NCBI GenBank assembly: GCA_964035575.1
Contig: OZ037918.1
Location: forward strand, 310,001 to 374,000
From: Rhynchopus sp. YZ270_cl-10
Taxonomy: Eukaryota; Euglenozoa; Diplonemea; Diplonemida; Diplonemidae
DNA length: 64,000 nt
Direction of reading: 5' to 3'
Made by a program: the position numbers and the translations under genes. Positions within the stretch are counted from its first letter, which is position 1; each line of letters opens with the position of its first letter. The notes under the pieces are model-generated. The model did no database searches. It was not told the DNA's origin and saw nothing but the letters and a program-made list of their open reading frames with translations. Positions 1-10,805 of the stretch are shown here, piece after piece.

Positions 1-372
1 GACGGTGTTGTAGCGGACCTGGTCGACAATGCTGTCGATGGTGTTGACGCGGTTGTGGAGGGTGACCAGCTGTTTCGTTCCGAGGCCGGCGAAGACTGCG
101 CATAAAACGAAAGACAGGCCTACTATCGCCCGGTAGACGCGGACAGTGGTGCGGGAGGCCCCGATGTCCGCCCTACCCTTGCAAGACCGCACCACCCCAC
201 TCCGCGCCAACACCGCAACCAACACCACCACCAGCACCACAGCAGCCACAGCCATTCCAGGTGCGGCCCCACCCAATACACTGTGCCAATACGCACTGCA
301 CGCCCCGTTCCACGTCTCGGATTCTGCATTAAACCCAAAGCAGTCTCCGAACTTTGTATTTGAAAACAACAT
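1..372 (-). CDS. Two-helix membrane protein, C-terminus cut by window edge
   Basis: The frame opens at an ATG at 372-370 and stays open to base 1, giving 124 residues of an incomplete protein. Residues 1-35 have three cysteines (near 11, 25 and a WNGACSAYW stretch) and look extracytoplasmic. A strong hydrophobic segment follows at about 37-60 (GMAVAAVVLVVVLVAVLA), then a short basic loop (RSCKGRADIGASRTTVR) and a second hydrophobic segment at about 84-105 (AIVGLSFVLCAVFAGLG). After that come a LVTLHNRVNTID segment and the edge. The pattern of two close helices before a longer ectodomain is seen in several membrane families, including prominin and tweety-like proteins, but I see no diagnostic motif. 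The product is best called a multi-pass membrane protein of unknown function. No splice site is needed within the visible part. Confidence 0.6.
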   Translation of the reverse strand, partial: MLFSNTKFGDCFGFNAESETWNGACSAYWHSVLGGAAPGMAVAAVVLVVVLVAVLARSGVVRSCKGRADIGASRTTVRVYRAIVGLSFVLCAVFAGLGTKQLVTLHNRVNTIDSIVDQVRYNTV

Positions 373-790
373 TTTTTAACTAAAGAGGGGCGGGGGGCGG
401 GGGGAGAGGGGAGAGGGGAGAAGGGTGATACCCCTGTCAACCCCGCGTCGCCTGAGAGTGGAGGGTGGGAAATGGAAAAAATGGAAAAAAAAATGATTTT
501 TTTTCACGGGTTTTTTATAAAGCGAAGGGCAAAAAGGGAGAATAGGTGGATTTTTTTTGTGGTATCGACAGTCGCCTCTGAACTCAGGGGATCTCCCCCT
601 TTTCCATAATGTGTGTTTTTTTTGTCTTTCACAACAGAAATGCCGTGAAAAGACTGAGATTCCTCCCAAACTACAATGCACCAGGTCCCCCCCCCCAAAA
701 AAAAACCCCCCCTTCCCTTTTCTGTAAAGAAAAGAAGAAGAAGAACAAAAAAAAACGTTTTCCTAGCCAACACATCTCTTGCCCCCTTTC
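373..790. other. Intergenic, homopolymer-rich
   Basis: No coding signal is seen. The stretch holds a G-rich block at 384-425, several T and A runs, and a C/A-rich block at 685-715. It separates the start of the first gene from the stop of the next gene on the same strand. Confidence 0.7.
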
Positions 791-3277
791 TCATGCCCTT
801 CTCCCTTTTTTCGGCGCCTTTCCACCACAGAGGACTGAAAGCTGCTGATCCAAAAAGGCCTGCACTTTGTCTGGCAGAGGATCGAAGGGGGATGGGTTTG
901 TGTAGGCACTTAGGGCTGCTATGAATTCTTCAAACTCGCTTAGGACCATGGTATGGGCGTCGTCGTCACTTTGCGACGAACGGAAGAGCTCCGCCACTTC
1001 TGCTGCAGTAATACGCTTCGGCACCAGCCCTGCATCGGTCAGGATCTGCACCGTGCCGTCTAAGGCTAGAACGCCTGGAGAGGATGGCCCAGCTACACCA
1101 CCACCACCACCACCACCTCCTCCACCTGCCCCCTCTGTACCTTCAGCTGCATATTTTGCAAACAACTTCGCTGTCTTCGCTCGATGTCTTCGTAACACAG
1201 CTTGAACCGGCTCAGACCATACCGCCGTTCTAAAATCAGAGGACGGTTGGATCGCCATTCCCGCCTTAGGAATGACGTTCTGCTCAAACAGAGTTTTAGT
1301 AGCATATTTATGTTGGTGGGCGTCTTTGGTAATATCCCCGCTCGCTTTGGCGCCATATTTTATAACCGCAATTCGGATTAATGCCTGGAGAAATCGTGGT
1401 GGTGAGAGTAAAGTGTCTTCTGTAGTATTTTGCGGCGCCTTACTGCGGAAGAGGACATCAGCGAAGAGTTGTGCGGACTGTGCTTTGGTAAATGAAGCGT
1501 CAATCAGGTCACATTCGCAACAGAACCGCCAGAACTGCCCGGAATCAACCCCTCGCCGTTTTTCATCCCCACCACCACTATAGTGTGCAAACGCTTTTTT
1601 TACGAAAGGGAAATACCCTTCTAATCCTTTTAGCAGTGTTTGCAGGGCCTCACCTTGCCCTTCCCCTGCACTTTCGGGAGGGTAGAGCTCTGGTAGATTT
1701 GAGGGTGTCAATTCGAAGTAGGTTAGCTGCTCTTTTTGGAGCTCTTTCTCTTCTTGTTTGGTGTAGAGACGAGCATGGGTGCCTTGAGCCCGGCAGGTTC
1801 CAAGATAGAGGGTGTATTCGTCTATAGCGAGAACCCGTTTGACCCATTCGTTGAGCTCGCTTTTGAGCAGCATAAAACCTTCCCAGGATCCGCGGAGTGC
1901 GCCGGAAGAGAGGACGTCGCGCATTTCCAACTCGATGCCGTCTGATGCGTCTGCACGATCGTTGTGCCATAAGGTGCTTAGAATGGCCACCACGGCCTCC
2001 TGGTGGCCTTGAGCAATGTCCCCCGGTTGTGCCGTCACCGCAAATCCTAGCTTTTTTAGCTCCGCAAGGCTGGCTTCGATGCGTTCAGCTTCGGCAAAGA
2101 GCTCCTCTGCGCGAGGTGGGTTGTCATTATGGAGTGTCGCCACAATATTCATTAGAGCCTCTCCAGACCGCCAATCTGACGAAAAATTTGCCACCGGGAA
2201 GGGAACAATCTGCCGTTTTGGGAACTGTATCTGCAACGCCTTAAATCGTTTGTTAACCCAGTCGAGGAGGACCTGGGAGGTGATTTCATGCCAATTCAGG
2301 TATGGGCACGGCTGCGGGCCGTTCTCGTCTAGCAGGTCTGAAGCATCGAAGCGGGCAGCATCGACATTGCGCATCTGCAGACAATAGTCGCTGATGGATT
2401 GTGACAGATCGGTCCACCCCTCGACACGGTATGCATAATCCTCGCAGAGTGTTTTGAACCCTGTGGTGCAGCTCCGTTGGTGCCAGACAGTTTCTCGTTT
2501 CCCGACCTTCTGGATTTGGAGCTCCCCGCTCTTTTCGATGAGCTCGGATCGAAGCATTTCGACCTGCGCTTTGTTCTGTTCCAACGCAGAGAGATTGTCG
2601 TGAAGGGATGTCTGCACCCTTTGCACGGACTGCAGTGCTGCCACGATCCGCCAGCAGCTGAGGACCCGAAGCAACAGCTCTCTTGCTCGGTATGCACCTA
2701 GCGTGTCGCGGATCGATTGAAAATGCGCCTTCCGTTTTGTAGCGGAGTTTCGCCATGCCGTAAAAATGCGGAGAATGGTCGACTGCTGCCAGACCCCGAT
2801 CGCGCTGTTAAGAACCTTGGTGCGCACATCAATCGCACGGCCGAGAGATTCTGCTTGCACTTCATATCGTCCCCAATGCTGCCGGTAGCTTTCGAATTCG
2901 GTTTTGAAAGATTTTCGAGAAATGAGTGACGTCGTGTCGGCATGCTGTGAGAACGCTGCTGCGCACGCCGCGTCGTCCTCCTCTGCAGGCAGGTAGAGGG
3001 AGTCGAGCAGAACAGAGAGCACCTCGTGGAGGACTGTATGCAGGGAGTGGGTCGCAGGGAAGATTTTGCCGAGGACGTGGCAGCCGACCGCGGTGCGGCC
3101 TTCTGGTGACTGTGACATCTCCACTGCATCGAGCATGGCACGCAGCTCGTCACGTAGCGGCAACGTCTCTGCCCCCGACCGGCGTGCACGTGGCATCGGA
3201 AGCGGAGTACTCCGCAAGACACTTCGCTTATGCTCCGCCCGCATCTGCCGTCGTTGTGCAGTTCTTCGGGACGACAT
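791..3277 (-). CDS. Calponin-homology domain protein, probably cytoskeletal or axonemal
   Basis: A single exon encodes 828 residues from an ATG at 3277. Residues about 150-215 carry two tryptophan-centred helices (IFTAWRNSATKRKAHF, LSCWRIVAAL) like Sfi1/IQ-type helical repeats. Residues about 215-260 are predicted coiled coil. A calponin-homology-like domain covers about 332-440: DWVNKRF, then FSSDWRSGEALMNIVATL, the core 'trench' motif of CH domains, and a final AVVAILSTLW helix. Two related C-terminal modules at about 545-645 and 690-790 each pair a helix ending in Phe-x-x-Tyr with a later acidic helix (SQSDDDAHTMVLSEFEEFIAAL), resembling degenerate EF-hand or p25-alpha-like units of flagellar proteins. 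A polyglycine run sits near residue 720. CH domains of this divergent kind occur in microtubule and axoneme proteins. The exact orthologue is not recognised. Confidence 0.75.
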   Translation of the reverse strand: MSSRRTAQRRQMRAEHKRSVLRSTPLPMPRARRSGAETLPLRDELRAMLDAVEMSQSPEGRTAVGCHVLGKIFPATHSLHTVLHEVLSVLLDSLYLPAEEDDAACAAAFSQHADTTSLISRKSFKTEFESYRQHWGRYEVQAESLGRAIDVRTKVLNSAIGVWQQSTILRIFTAWRNSATKRKAHFQSIRDTLGAYRARELLLRVLSCWRIVAALQSVQRVQTSLHDNLSALEQNKAQVEMLRSELIEKSGELQIQKVGKRETVWHQRSCTTGFKTLCEDYAYRVEGWTDLSQSISDYCLQMRNVDAARFDASDLLDENGPQPCPYLNWHEITSQVLLDWVNKRFKALQIQFPKRQIVPFPVANFSSDWRSGEALMNIVATLHNDNPPRAEELFAEAERIEASLAELKKLGFAVTAQPGDIAQGHQEAVVAILSTLWHNDRADASDGIELEMRDVLSSGALRGSWEGFMLLKSELNEWVKRVLAIDEYTLYLGTCRAQGTHARLYTKQEEKELQKEQLTYFELTPSNLPELYPPESAGEGQGEALQTLLKGLEGYFPFVKKAFAHYSGGGDEKRRGVDSGQFWRFCCECDLIDASFTKAQSAQLFADVLFRSKAPQNTTEDTLLSPPRFLQALIRIAVIKYGAKASGDITKDAHQHKYATKTLFEQNVIPKAGMAIQPSSDFRTAVWSEPVQAVLRRHRAKTAKLFAKYAAEGTEGAGGGGGGGGGGVAGPSSPGVLALDGTVQILTDAGLVPKRITAAEVAELFRSSQSDDDAHTMVLSEFEEFIAALSAYTNPSPFDPLPDKVQAFLDQQLSVLCGGKAPKKGRRA

Positions 3278-4388
3278 GCTTTTCTTTTCAGAATGATCAC
3301 CAAAAAGGCAAAGAAATTAGTAGAAAATTTCTAAGGTGATTCGGTAGAGACAATTTTGCTTGATTATAGACTACTATCACTGGATAGCACTATACCCCCC
3401 CCTCATTGTGCTGTCATTCTGATGCGGGAATGTATGGGGTGGAAAGTGGGTGTAGAAGTGTGGCGAAAAAAATTGGCCGAGGTGGAGACATCGTTTCTTT
3501 TGGTTGCATTCTATTTGAAGAAAACCGGCTGCGTTTCAACATAAGGGGGGTTTTTTTGCCCCGCTCCCTGGGTGGGGTTGTGTCATGGTATGTGTGAGAA
3601 GAGACGCAGAAAGAAGAGAAACCACGTACTGGTGTTTGGAGGGTTTGGGGTATACCCTAACGAAGGATCCGAGAAGGACCTTTTTTTTCCACCTAATTTT
3701 TGGGGGAAATAACATCACGTACCATAACAACAAAAGAAAACCTTGCAAGATTAATGTGTGCATAGTGCGCATCAAAAAAAGAGTTGAAATTGCAAAAAAC
3801 GTCGTACCGTTCATTTGGTGGACGTAGTCACTGCTTCCCCGCACAGAGAATAACCGGGTCCCCGGTCCCCGAGTCTTAATTCTCTGCTGTGCTTCCCCGT
3901 GGGGTTTATCGAACACACCCAGAGAGAGCACTTCATTCGGCATGCACACTGTTACCACGAGGGAGGTGGCATACAGAGAAAAAAAGAGAAGTTGAAAGTG
4001 CGAATCCTCCTCACCGTTCATTGGCAGACGCAGACACTGGTTCTCCGTGGGTTATCGAACACACCCAGAGAGAGCACTTCATTCGACACTTCACACAGTT
4101 ACCACGAGGGAGGTTTGCATGCAGAGAGAAAAAAAATGCAAAACGATATGAGAAAACCAATACTTTGTGTGGGGCTCAAAAAAGTTCAAAAAAAAAAAAA
4201 ATCCAAAACACCCCCCCATCTACCTCTATTCGTTAGAGCAATCCCCCCCGCCCTCCACGCCCCGTTGTATACTATAGTAACGACACCATGTCCGAATGAG
4301 ACGCCAGGATCACCTCTTTTTTTTTCACTCAGATTAGAGAGGTTCTCAGTTCGGAGAGTCTCGGAATACCCCCCCTATTTCCGACCCT
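3278..4388. other. Intergenic region with short repeats
   Basis: No gene is supported. The right half holds the tandem pair of Q-family repeats described separately. The rest is low-complexity, with C and A runs at about 4190-4250. Confidence 0.6.
3893..4140. repeat. Q-family repeat, tandem pair (about 150-bp period)
   Basis: Two copies start near 3897 and 4047 and share TTATCGAACACACCCAGAGA, the segment GAGCACTTCATTCG and TTACCACGAGGGAGGT. The first copy is followed by an L-family repeat (AGAAGTTGAAAGTGC at about 3989). A third, diverged Q copy lies at about 23243-23312, again close to an L repeat (23155-23215). The Q-L pairing in two places suggests one longer composite repeat. Confidence 0.7.
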
Positions 4389-4987
4389 TTATAGGTCTTC
4401 TAGTTTGGGGATCGTGTAAAGCGGTTTTGAGCCACATTTGACGCATTTTGAAGCGCCTTGCGGGACATTGCATTCAGTTCCCATCAGCACGACAACAGCA
4501 ATGAGCACCATTGCGACAGCCTGTTGGTTGGTTGTGATTATTTTTTGAAACGAAATAGAAACGTAACACTCATCACACGAAAAACCCCATGGGAGAGGAG
4601 GTTGTGGTGAAACGCACAACACCTCGACCTGTTTTGGTGAGGAGTGGCTTCTGCAGTGCGGTTCGTCCCCAGAACCGCAAAGTGTGTTCAAAATGCTTTG
4701 TTTCTATTTCCTCCTTCATGAGGTGACATAAAAAAAAAAAAATGGCAAAATTCTGCTTGCTGCAAACTACAGTCATTCAACAAACGTTGGTTGGGGTAAA
4801 ATATTGGGAGATTTGAAAAAAGTGGGGTTTCTTTACCCCAAACGTTTTTGCTGATGTTTGTACATACCAAATGGTAACCCCCTACCAACGCGGAGCCCAG
4901 CCAGTGGTCGAGCATTACCATCATCATAGCCGCACCGCCAAACGCACCCCCCAGAAGGCCTACGGGCAGGTACCCGATGCACACCAT
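4389..4987 (-). CDS. Small two-helix membrane protein, two exons
   Basis: Exon 1 runs from the ATG at 4987 to 4868 (40 codons) and ends at a GTATGT donor. Exon 2 starts after an acceptor (CCAACCAACAG) at 4520 and ends at TAA at 4389 (44 codons). Both junctions are phase 0, and the joined product has 83 residues. Residues about 4-28 form a glycine-rich hydrophobic helix (GLLGGAFGGAAMMMVML) and about 41-54 a second one (AVAMVLIAVVVLMG). The tail carries three cysteines, two of them in a CVKC pair, and ends LYTIPKLEDL. Neither exon would be convincing alone; the phase-matched junction and two helices make a real gene likely. Size and shape recall small accessory subunits of organelle membrane complexes, but I recognise no family. 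Confidence 0.5.
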
Positions 4988-5492
4988 CGTTGTGTATTGA
5001 CGTGAGAGTGTACACTGAGGGAAAAAGGGGATTTTGGCTTAGAGAATAGCAAAAGAAGCAAAAAAAAGTCTGATTCTCTCTGCATTGCTTTGGCTTTTGT
5101 TGCTAGCTTTTTGCCGAAAAATGGTATTTTAGTTTTTGTGTTGTTTTGCATTGTAGTTTTTTGTGTTTTAACTGCAAAAGATCAGCAAGATGCGGAAGAA
5201 AAAGAGAGGGATGGGTACCACTTTTTTTGTTTTGACTTCAAAAAAAAAAAAAAATCTACTAGATGAAATGCATTTTCCCACCCTCCCTTTCCCCCCCCCA
5301 TTCCCAACGATAGACCTAATAGGGTTGAGGTTGGTTTTGTTGTCAGTTTTTTTTGTTTTGTTGGGTTTTGCGTTCATCCCTCAGGGAAACTAGGTCCCTC
5401 AATAAAGGGCAGACAAATTTTTGTCCGTTTTGTATTAGTTTTTTTTCTCTCTCCCCCTCCACCCCCCCCCGATACCCGGGGCGATGGGAAGG
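4988..5492. other. Intergenic, T-rich
   Basis: I see no gene between the start of the small membrane protein and the stop of the ALADIN-like gene. The sequence is dominated by T, C and A runs. Confidence 0.6.
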
Positions 5493-8400
5493 CTATTCTC
5501 GTGCAAACCGCATCGGCAGAATCGTCAGCAAACTGTCTCCCCACACTACAGAGAGAACTGCGCCAGTCCTGTGTGGTTGGAGAAGGGGGGTTTTTTTTTT
5601 GTTATGTCGACAATCATCATAAGAACCCCCTTGGGGTGAATAGTGTCTGTACTCAATGTTGGCTGAATGTAAGCCTTTGTACTATGGAAGGTATAGACGG
5701 CATTCGTCGGTCATTTTTTGTTGTTGTTGTATCGACCCTCACCCTGTGTCCGAGGACGGATTCTGTACAAAAAAAAAGGGCTGTCTCGAATGAGGGGGCT
5801 AAATGAATTGCAAAAAGATTGCAGATCGTTCTTCTCTCGCTGAGATGAACCTAAGCCTCTCCTGCTTTAGCCTATGATAGTTACTGTAGGGATCGCAAAA
5901 CCACGTCTTGCCACACCTAACGGCACTATTTTCAAAAAAAAAAAAGTATAAAAACATACACAACACTCCTCGAGAACGCCATCTTCGCGGGAAGGATGTC
6001 CTGCACCTCCTTGCCTACCTTTGCATGCAGCTTTGCGTATCCGACTGGCTTGAGCAGCATACTGTTGGGCTGTGTACCCGAGGACGGGTGCACACGGTAC
6101 ACTGCAATGAGGCCGTCGTAGAGCAACACTGCGAGACGGTGCCCTGTGGGGTCCAGCACCATGTTCTTGATGACACCTTCGCCCTTGGCCAGACGTGGCG
6201 CACCAGGAAGGGGGCTTTTGTAACCAGACAGATGCTCGCAGAGGGTCACGCTCGCCTTTACCTTTGGCGACGGTGCAAGCGGTGCTGCTGCGTTGTAGGT
6301 GTCCGTGGTTGTGAGGGGCGACTCCTCGGGTGCGATGCGCATACACATGACGGTCGATTTGTTCTGCAAATGAAACACAAGGTCCTGTCCAGTATGCCAC
6401 TGCGCACGGCAGATAGGTGCCTCGAAGTGGCGCTCCACTTTCTGTAAAGGGGTTTGTTAAACAAAGCAGTTGGTGTGGTCGGCGACCCCAAAATAGCAGA
6501 AAATAGCACCTCCCTTCAGCCTCACCAAAAAAATACAGATGCCCAGAATAGCAGAAAATAGAAGAAAATAGTACCCCCCTTCAGCCACACCAAATGTGCA
6601 CCTTTTAGTGAAACACCGTTAAAAATCAATTGGGTGGTGTTAACCAAAAATTGAAAAAGAGACAAACCTGCCATGTCTTTGTATCGTATACGGCCATAAT
6701 GGGGCGATGTGATGTTGTGTAGAGAAGCTTTGAGTCGTCAGGGGAGAACAGCAGGCAGCGTGACCCACCGTATGCATCCGTCCAGACGATCTGGATCTTG
6801 CGCGTGGACGCATCGTCAAAGGGGAGGCTCAGGTCTGCCACGGAGAAGCATGCTGTCTCGTTGCCACCGTACGCAAGGAAGCGGCTGCTCACGTTCGAGA
6901 AGCTGAGTGTGTCCACAGGGCCGTTGTGGCGCAGGAAGCAGCATGGAGGGAGCTGTGGTGTTTTTTTTTTTTGATAAATTGTTGGAGTAGTGTAGTTGCC
7001 TCGGGTTGTGTTGCCACAGTTGTGCAATCTCCACTGTTTTTTTTTTTTTTTGGTTTAGTGCAGGGTGTTTCCTAATTTGCTTCCGCTTCCGGGGATTTGG
7101 AAAAAATTGGCCAGGGAAAAAATTTGCGGGAAAAAATTAGGGGCGTATTTAAAGTGCTTATTTTTTGGTATTTTCCCGAAAAAAGTATGTTCGCTGTTCT
7201 GGATCGCTCCAATCATTCAAATAAAGCAGTTTTCGGGAATTTTTATTTTCACCGATGTTGGGTACCGTGCGCCTGCGGCGCTGCCTGTTCCTACCAGTTT
7301 CTACAGGCAAACACTTGGCCCCCTTTACCTTACACTGACGGGTTTTAACCAAAACCAAGGACTTGTCCATTTCGGCAAATTGACCCCACCACAGAACGGG
7401 CGGATTCCGAAAATGCAAATGCCGGTGTTTTCGGGCATTTTCATGTTTTCAGGATCAGGGAGAGAAAATCTGGGTTGTGGGATTTACCTGGTCCCCTTTT
7501 CCTTACACTCATTTTGACCAACACCAAGAACTTGGCCATTTCGGCAAATTGACCCCACCACAGCGCGGACGGATTCCGGAAATGCCAATTGCGGCATGTT
7601 TTGGGGCTGAAAACCCACGTTTTTTCCAGGGAAAAAATTTGCTTCCGGATGTCGGAATTTTCCGGAAAATTTCCAAAATTAGGAAACACCCTGGTTTAGT
7701 GGGGTATAAAGGCTTTTTAGCGTGATATGAAAAGCTTATAAGATGAAACCTAATCCTCGGTGTGTCGCTTTTGGATAAAGACAATGTTATCGCATTCAGG
7801 TCGAGCAGGGTGGAGTCAAGGGAATAATGTTTGTAATGAAAAAATGCATTTTTGTTTTGGGATACCTTAGCCCCAGGCTCGCCTTCCCCCGAAAGCTGGC
7901 GGTATGCTGCAAAGACACCCGCACGGACCTGCGGTGTGACTGCCGAAGGATCGCTTTGGGCAACAGCGGCAACGGTTCCCTGTTTTTGGTGTAATATTTT
8001 GTTCCTCCCCCCTTTTTGATAAATTGTTGAATTAGTGTAGTTGCCTCGGGTTGTGTTGCCCACAGTTTGTCCAAATCTCCACTTTTTTTTGTGCCTCAAA
8101 CCGAATTATTGCATGGTTTTTCATTGAGACCCTTATGAAGCAATCCACTTTTCGCTTTCATAACACCAAAACTCTTTTAACCTTTTGTTTGATCTTACCG
8201 AATCGCTCAAACCGCGATGGGAAAACCCTGCATATTGATCTCATCTCTAGAATAATTTCATATTCTAAATTTTGAGATCTGAACCACTACGATAATTTGA
8301 GAAATCCAGAAACTTCCATTTTTTTGACACATCCACATACCTTTGCCACTTCTAGACAGGTAGAGTCGATATCCCAGAGAGCAACACCTGCTGCACAGCC

Positions 8401-9594
8401 CACAGCAAGCACCCCAGGGAGGCTGCTGAACTGCATGCACCGTATCCCCTTCTGCTGCGGGGTGCGCAGGGCCAGCACAAACTCATCGCTCTGCGCGTCG
8501 TAGATGACCACGGTGTTCTGCACCCGCCCTGCTGCATCCGTCGCCAGCAGCGCGCCACTCAACGCAATCGCCAGCCTCGGCGACCTCGCATCCCACGCCG
8601 TCGCCAGCACCCCCAACCCTACCCCATTCGCTGCCCCCACGAACCTCGCCGCCCAGGCCTCCCTCTCCTCACCTCCACCTCCACCTCCACCTCCACCCAC
8701 CCTCCGCCTCTTCCTCGGCGGCTCCTCCCCCTCCACCCGCGACGAAGGCGGGAAGTCCAACGCCCCATACACCACCGGCCCCAGCCCCGGCACTCTACCA
8801 CACTGGCTGACGGCCTCAGACATGCTCTGAAGGAAGGACCGTGGGAGAAGGCTGCTAAGAGAAGGCAGCGAGGCGAAGGAGAAGGAGGAGGCAAGTGAAC
8901 GCTTCGCAGGTGGCGGGAGAGACGCCTGTGGCAACGTTCTGCATGCGTTGCGCAGGATAGGGGAGTCTTGCTCGAGGCGGTAGCTGTGTGGGGGGAGAGG
9001 GTTGATAAGAGGAATGAGTTGAAATACAACAGCTCTATGTTTGATGGATTGCAGGGTGTTAGGAGAAGTGTGGGTTGGGGGGGTTGGGAACAGATTGAAG
9101 GTAGTGGACCATGGTTTTGTCATACGTGTCATATACGCGCCCCCCTTGTGCGACGTGTGCCAACACTGCGTCGCTACTCTGCGCGACGTGCACGAAGTGT
9201 CCCGCTACCTCGGACACTGTAAACTCATCTGTTGTGTGGTGGGTGTGACAAATGTTTATTTTTTAATTTTTTGCGTTCCATTTTTTTCGTTGTGTCGCCC
9301 CACCGAAGTATCTGTGTGGGTAACTAAGGTCTCTCACTCAACGTTTTGAAACCCCCCCTTTTTTTGTACGGAAAGGTATAATTCGTCCACCCTCCGCAGC
9401 TTTTTAATGAAAGCATAACCTCTACACTGTCCTCACCTTTCCTTCAACCTGAAAAGGGTTACACTCACTCGAAGATGGGTCTGCAAAATATGTCTAAACA
9501 TCCAGCAAAAAGCCACCGAACACATACCATCCTTAGGTGCATTGATGCCAGAGCTCAGAAGACGCGCTTCAGACAGTGGAGTGACTTCTCGCAT
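5493..9594 (-). CDS. AAAS-like: ALADIN-like WD-repeat nucleoporin, seven exons
   Basis: Exons read on the minus strand are 9594-9528, 9216-9126, 8983-8341, 7979-7866, 6952-6668, 6441-5960 and 5568-5493. All junctions keep phase and use GT-AG, with donors GTATGT, GTATGA, GTATCC and GTTTGT. The product is 585 residues; human ALADIN has 546. ALADIN is a nuclear-pore WD protein anchored at the cytoplasmic face. Segments matching the family in order are ATAWDARSPRLAIAL with VVIYDA, VLAVGCAAGVALWDI, CLLFSPDDSKLLYTT, LDPTGHRLAVLLYDGLIAVY and the last-exon piece GAVLSVVWGDSLLTILPM. That last piece aligns with the ALLSVGWSTGRIAHIPLYF region of ALADIN. A polyglycine run with a basic KRRR motif lies N-terminal to the blades. 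Exons 1 and 2 are the least certain: the ATG at 9132 in exon 3's frame is an alternative start without them. Confidence 0.75.
6968..7037. repeat. N-family dispersed repeat (four copies in window)
   Basis: The unit is about 65 bp: GATAAATTGTTGGAGTAGTG, then TAGTTGCCTCGGGTTGTGTT, then GCCACAGTTTG and CAATCTCCACT. Copies are at 6968-7037 and 8017-8085 (both in ALADIN introns), 11197-11265 and 33276-33345 (intergenic). All four have the same orientation relative to the genes. The sequence outside the unit differs between copies. The middle (TAGTGTAG...CTC.GGGT) resembles the O family. Confidence 0.75.
7061..7693. mobile_element. Non-autonomous hAT-type element (MITE) in an ALADIN intron
   Basis: The 633-bp element has terminal inverted repeats CAGGGTGTTTCCTAATTT at the left and its complement at the right. 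It is flanked by an exact 8-bp direct repeat GTTTAGTG at 7053-7060 and 7694-7701. An 8-bp duplication with CAG-type termini is the mark of hAT transposons. No transposase is encoded. The interior contains an imperfect duplication of about 180 bp: two blocks with GGCAAATTGACCCCACCACA at about 7370 and 7545. The element lies wholly inside the intron between ALADIN exons 4 and 5. Confidence 0.85.
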
Positions 9595-10734
9595 TTGTGA
9601 TGTTGCCTTTTTTCCTTTTTGGCTTTAGTGTAGAACAGTAAAGAGAACTGTCGCACCTCCTTGTGTGTTGATGCCTTTGTATGGGTAGGATGACGATGGA
9701 TAAACATAATACAGTTGGACAAGAAACCTGACAAAAAATATCAACCAATATTTGTCGATGAAGCGTGTGTTGTAAGAGAAACAATGGGAGAGAAAAAAAA
9801 CACAAAGCTGGCGGGCACCTTCCGTCGTTTTTTCTACTTTCCTATTTGCCAACAAGGAATTCTCAGGGACTATCGAGGAGGTCAATGTATGGGATATCTA
9901 TTTTTTGGAATTTTGTGTGTTTTTTTTTTTTTTTTTTGCTTTTTTTTTTGGAACGGTTATTTTTTTTGCATTTTTTTTTGGGGTTGGGTTAACAATCAAA
10001 ATTGAACTAAAAGAAAACGGGGGTTTTTTTGTGCAAACACAACACTCGCGTACACTCAATTGTACATCCATTGATGGGCAGGCACAAAAAAAAGGTGGGG
10101 GGAGGTGGGGAAAAAACAAAATAAAGAGAAATCCTGTAAGATAGATGTGCCTCCCGTGCACACACATCTTGAGTAAAACAAAATTGGTAAGTGGGTTACT
10201 GCCTCAACGGTTGAAGCCAGCGACTACCAGAAATACGTTTTTTTTTTCACTTCTGAAATAAAATTACATATTCCGCAAAATAAGAAGATTTGCTTTGCAC
10301 TTTGCCACGAAAAAGGGCTCATATCCCCCCTCGCTTCGCTCGGGAAAAATAACGTACTTAGAAGCCTTTTATTTCATGCCGTGTGTCAAAAAAAAAATAA
10401 ATCGTATTTCACTGGAACAAATAATAATCTCAAAAAAAGGAAGGAGTGTTTTATGAAAATTTCGGTTTTTTTTGTATTAGTGTAGACACTCCGAGGATGT
10501 GCTCCACTTTTCTTCCGTTTTAATGTCACCTCAAAACTCATTTTCGAAATACGGGTATTATGTTCGGAACTCTTTGTATTAAGAGAATACGAGGTTTGGA
10601 GGGTTGCAACCCACCGAATTTTTTTGTTTTGAAATTTTGATAGATTTTTGGAGGAATCTCGGTGGTATTTAAACTACACCAAAACTTTACAAAAAATTCC
10701 ACCAAATTTCAAAAACCACGGTTGCAAAGAAAAA

Positions 10735-10805
10735 AAGTTGGAATACAAAGCCCTCTCGTGAACAGTGTACCTTTTGTACATCCATTTTTCGTGGTTTACA
10801 TCTGA
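10735..10805. repeat. M-family dispersed repeat (six copies in window)
   Basis: The core is TTGAAATACAA, GCCCTCTCGTGAACAGTGTA and CCTT. Longer copies continue with CTGTACCGGGGGTGGACACC, an AACCATG segment and TTTTTCGTGGTTTACATC. Copies are at 10735-10805, 15972-16020, 17437-17533, 23705-23745, 29453-29520 (with a second half at 29620-29672) and 31044-31095 (second half at 31248-31300). They lie in intergenic DNA and in introns. Copies differ in length, mostly by lacking the second half. Confidence 0.75.

Noticed and set aside
5838-5876. Box C/D snoRNA in the K repeat (AGATGAACC)
   Set aside because: The C-box-like GATGA has no convincing D box and no terminal stem, and the sequence is part of a mobile repeat.
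9041-9349. Plus-strand cysteine-rich frame resembling a saposin domain (CDVCQHCVATL)
   Set aside because: It lies opposite ALADIN exon 2, whose phase-matched junctions on both sides explain the open frame better.
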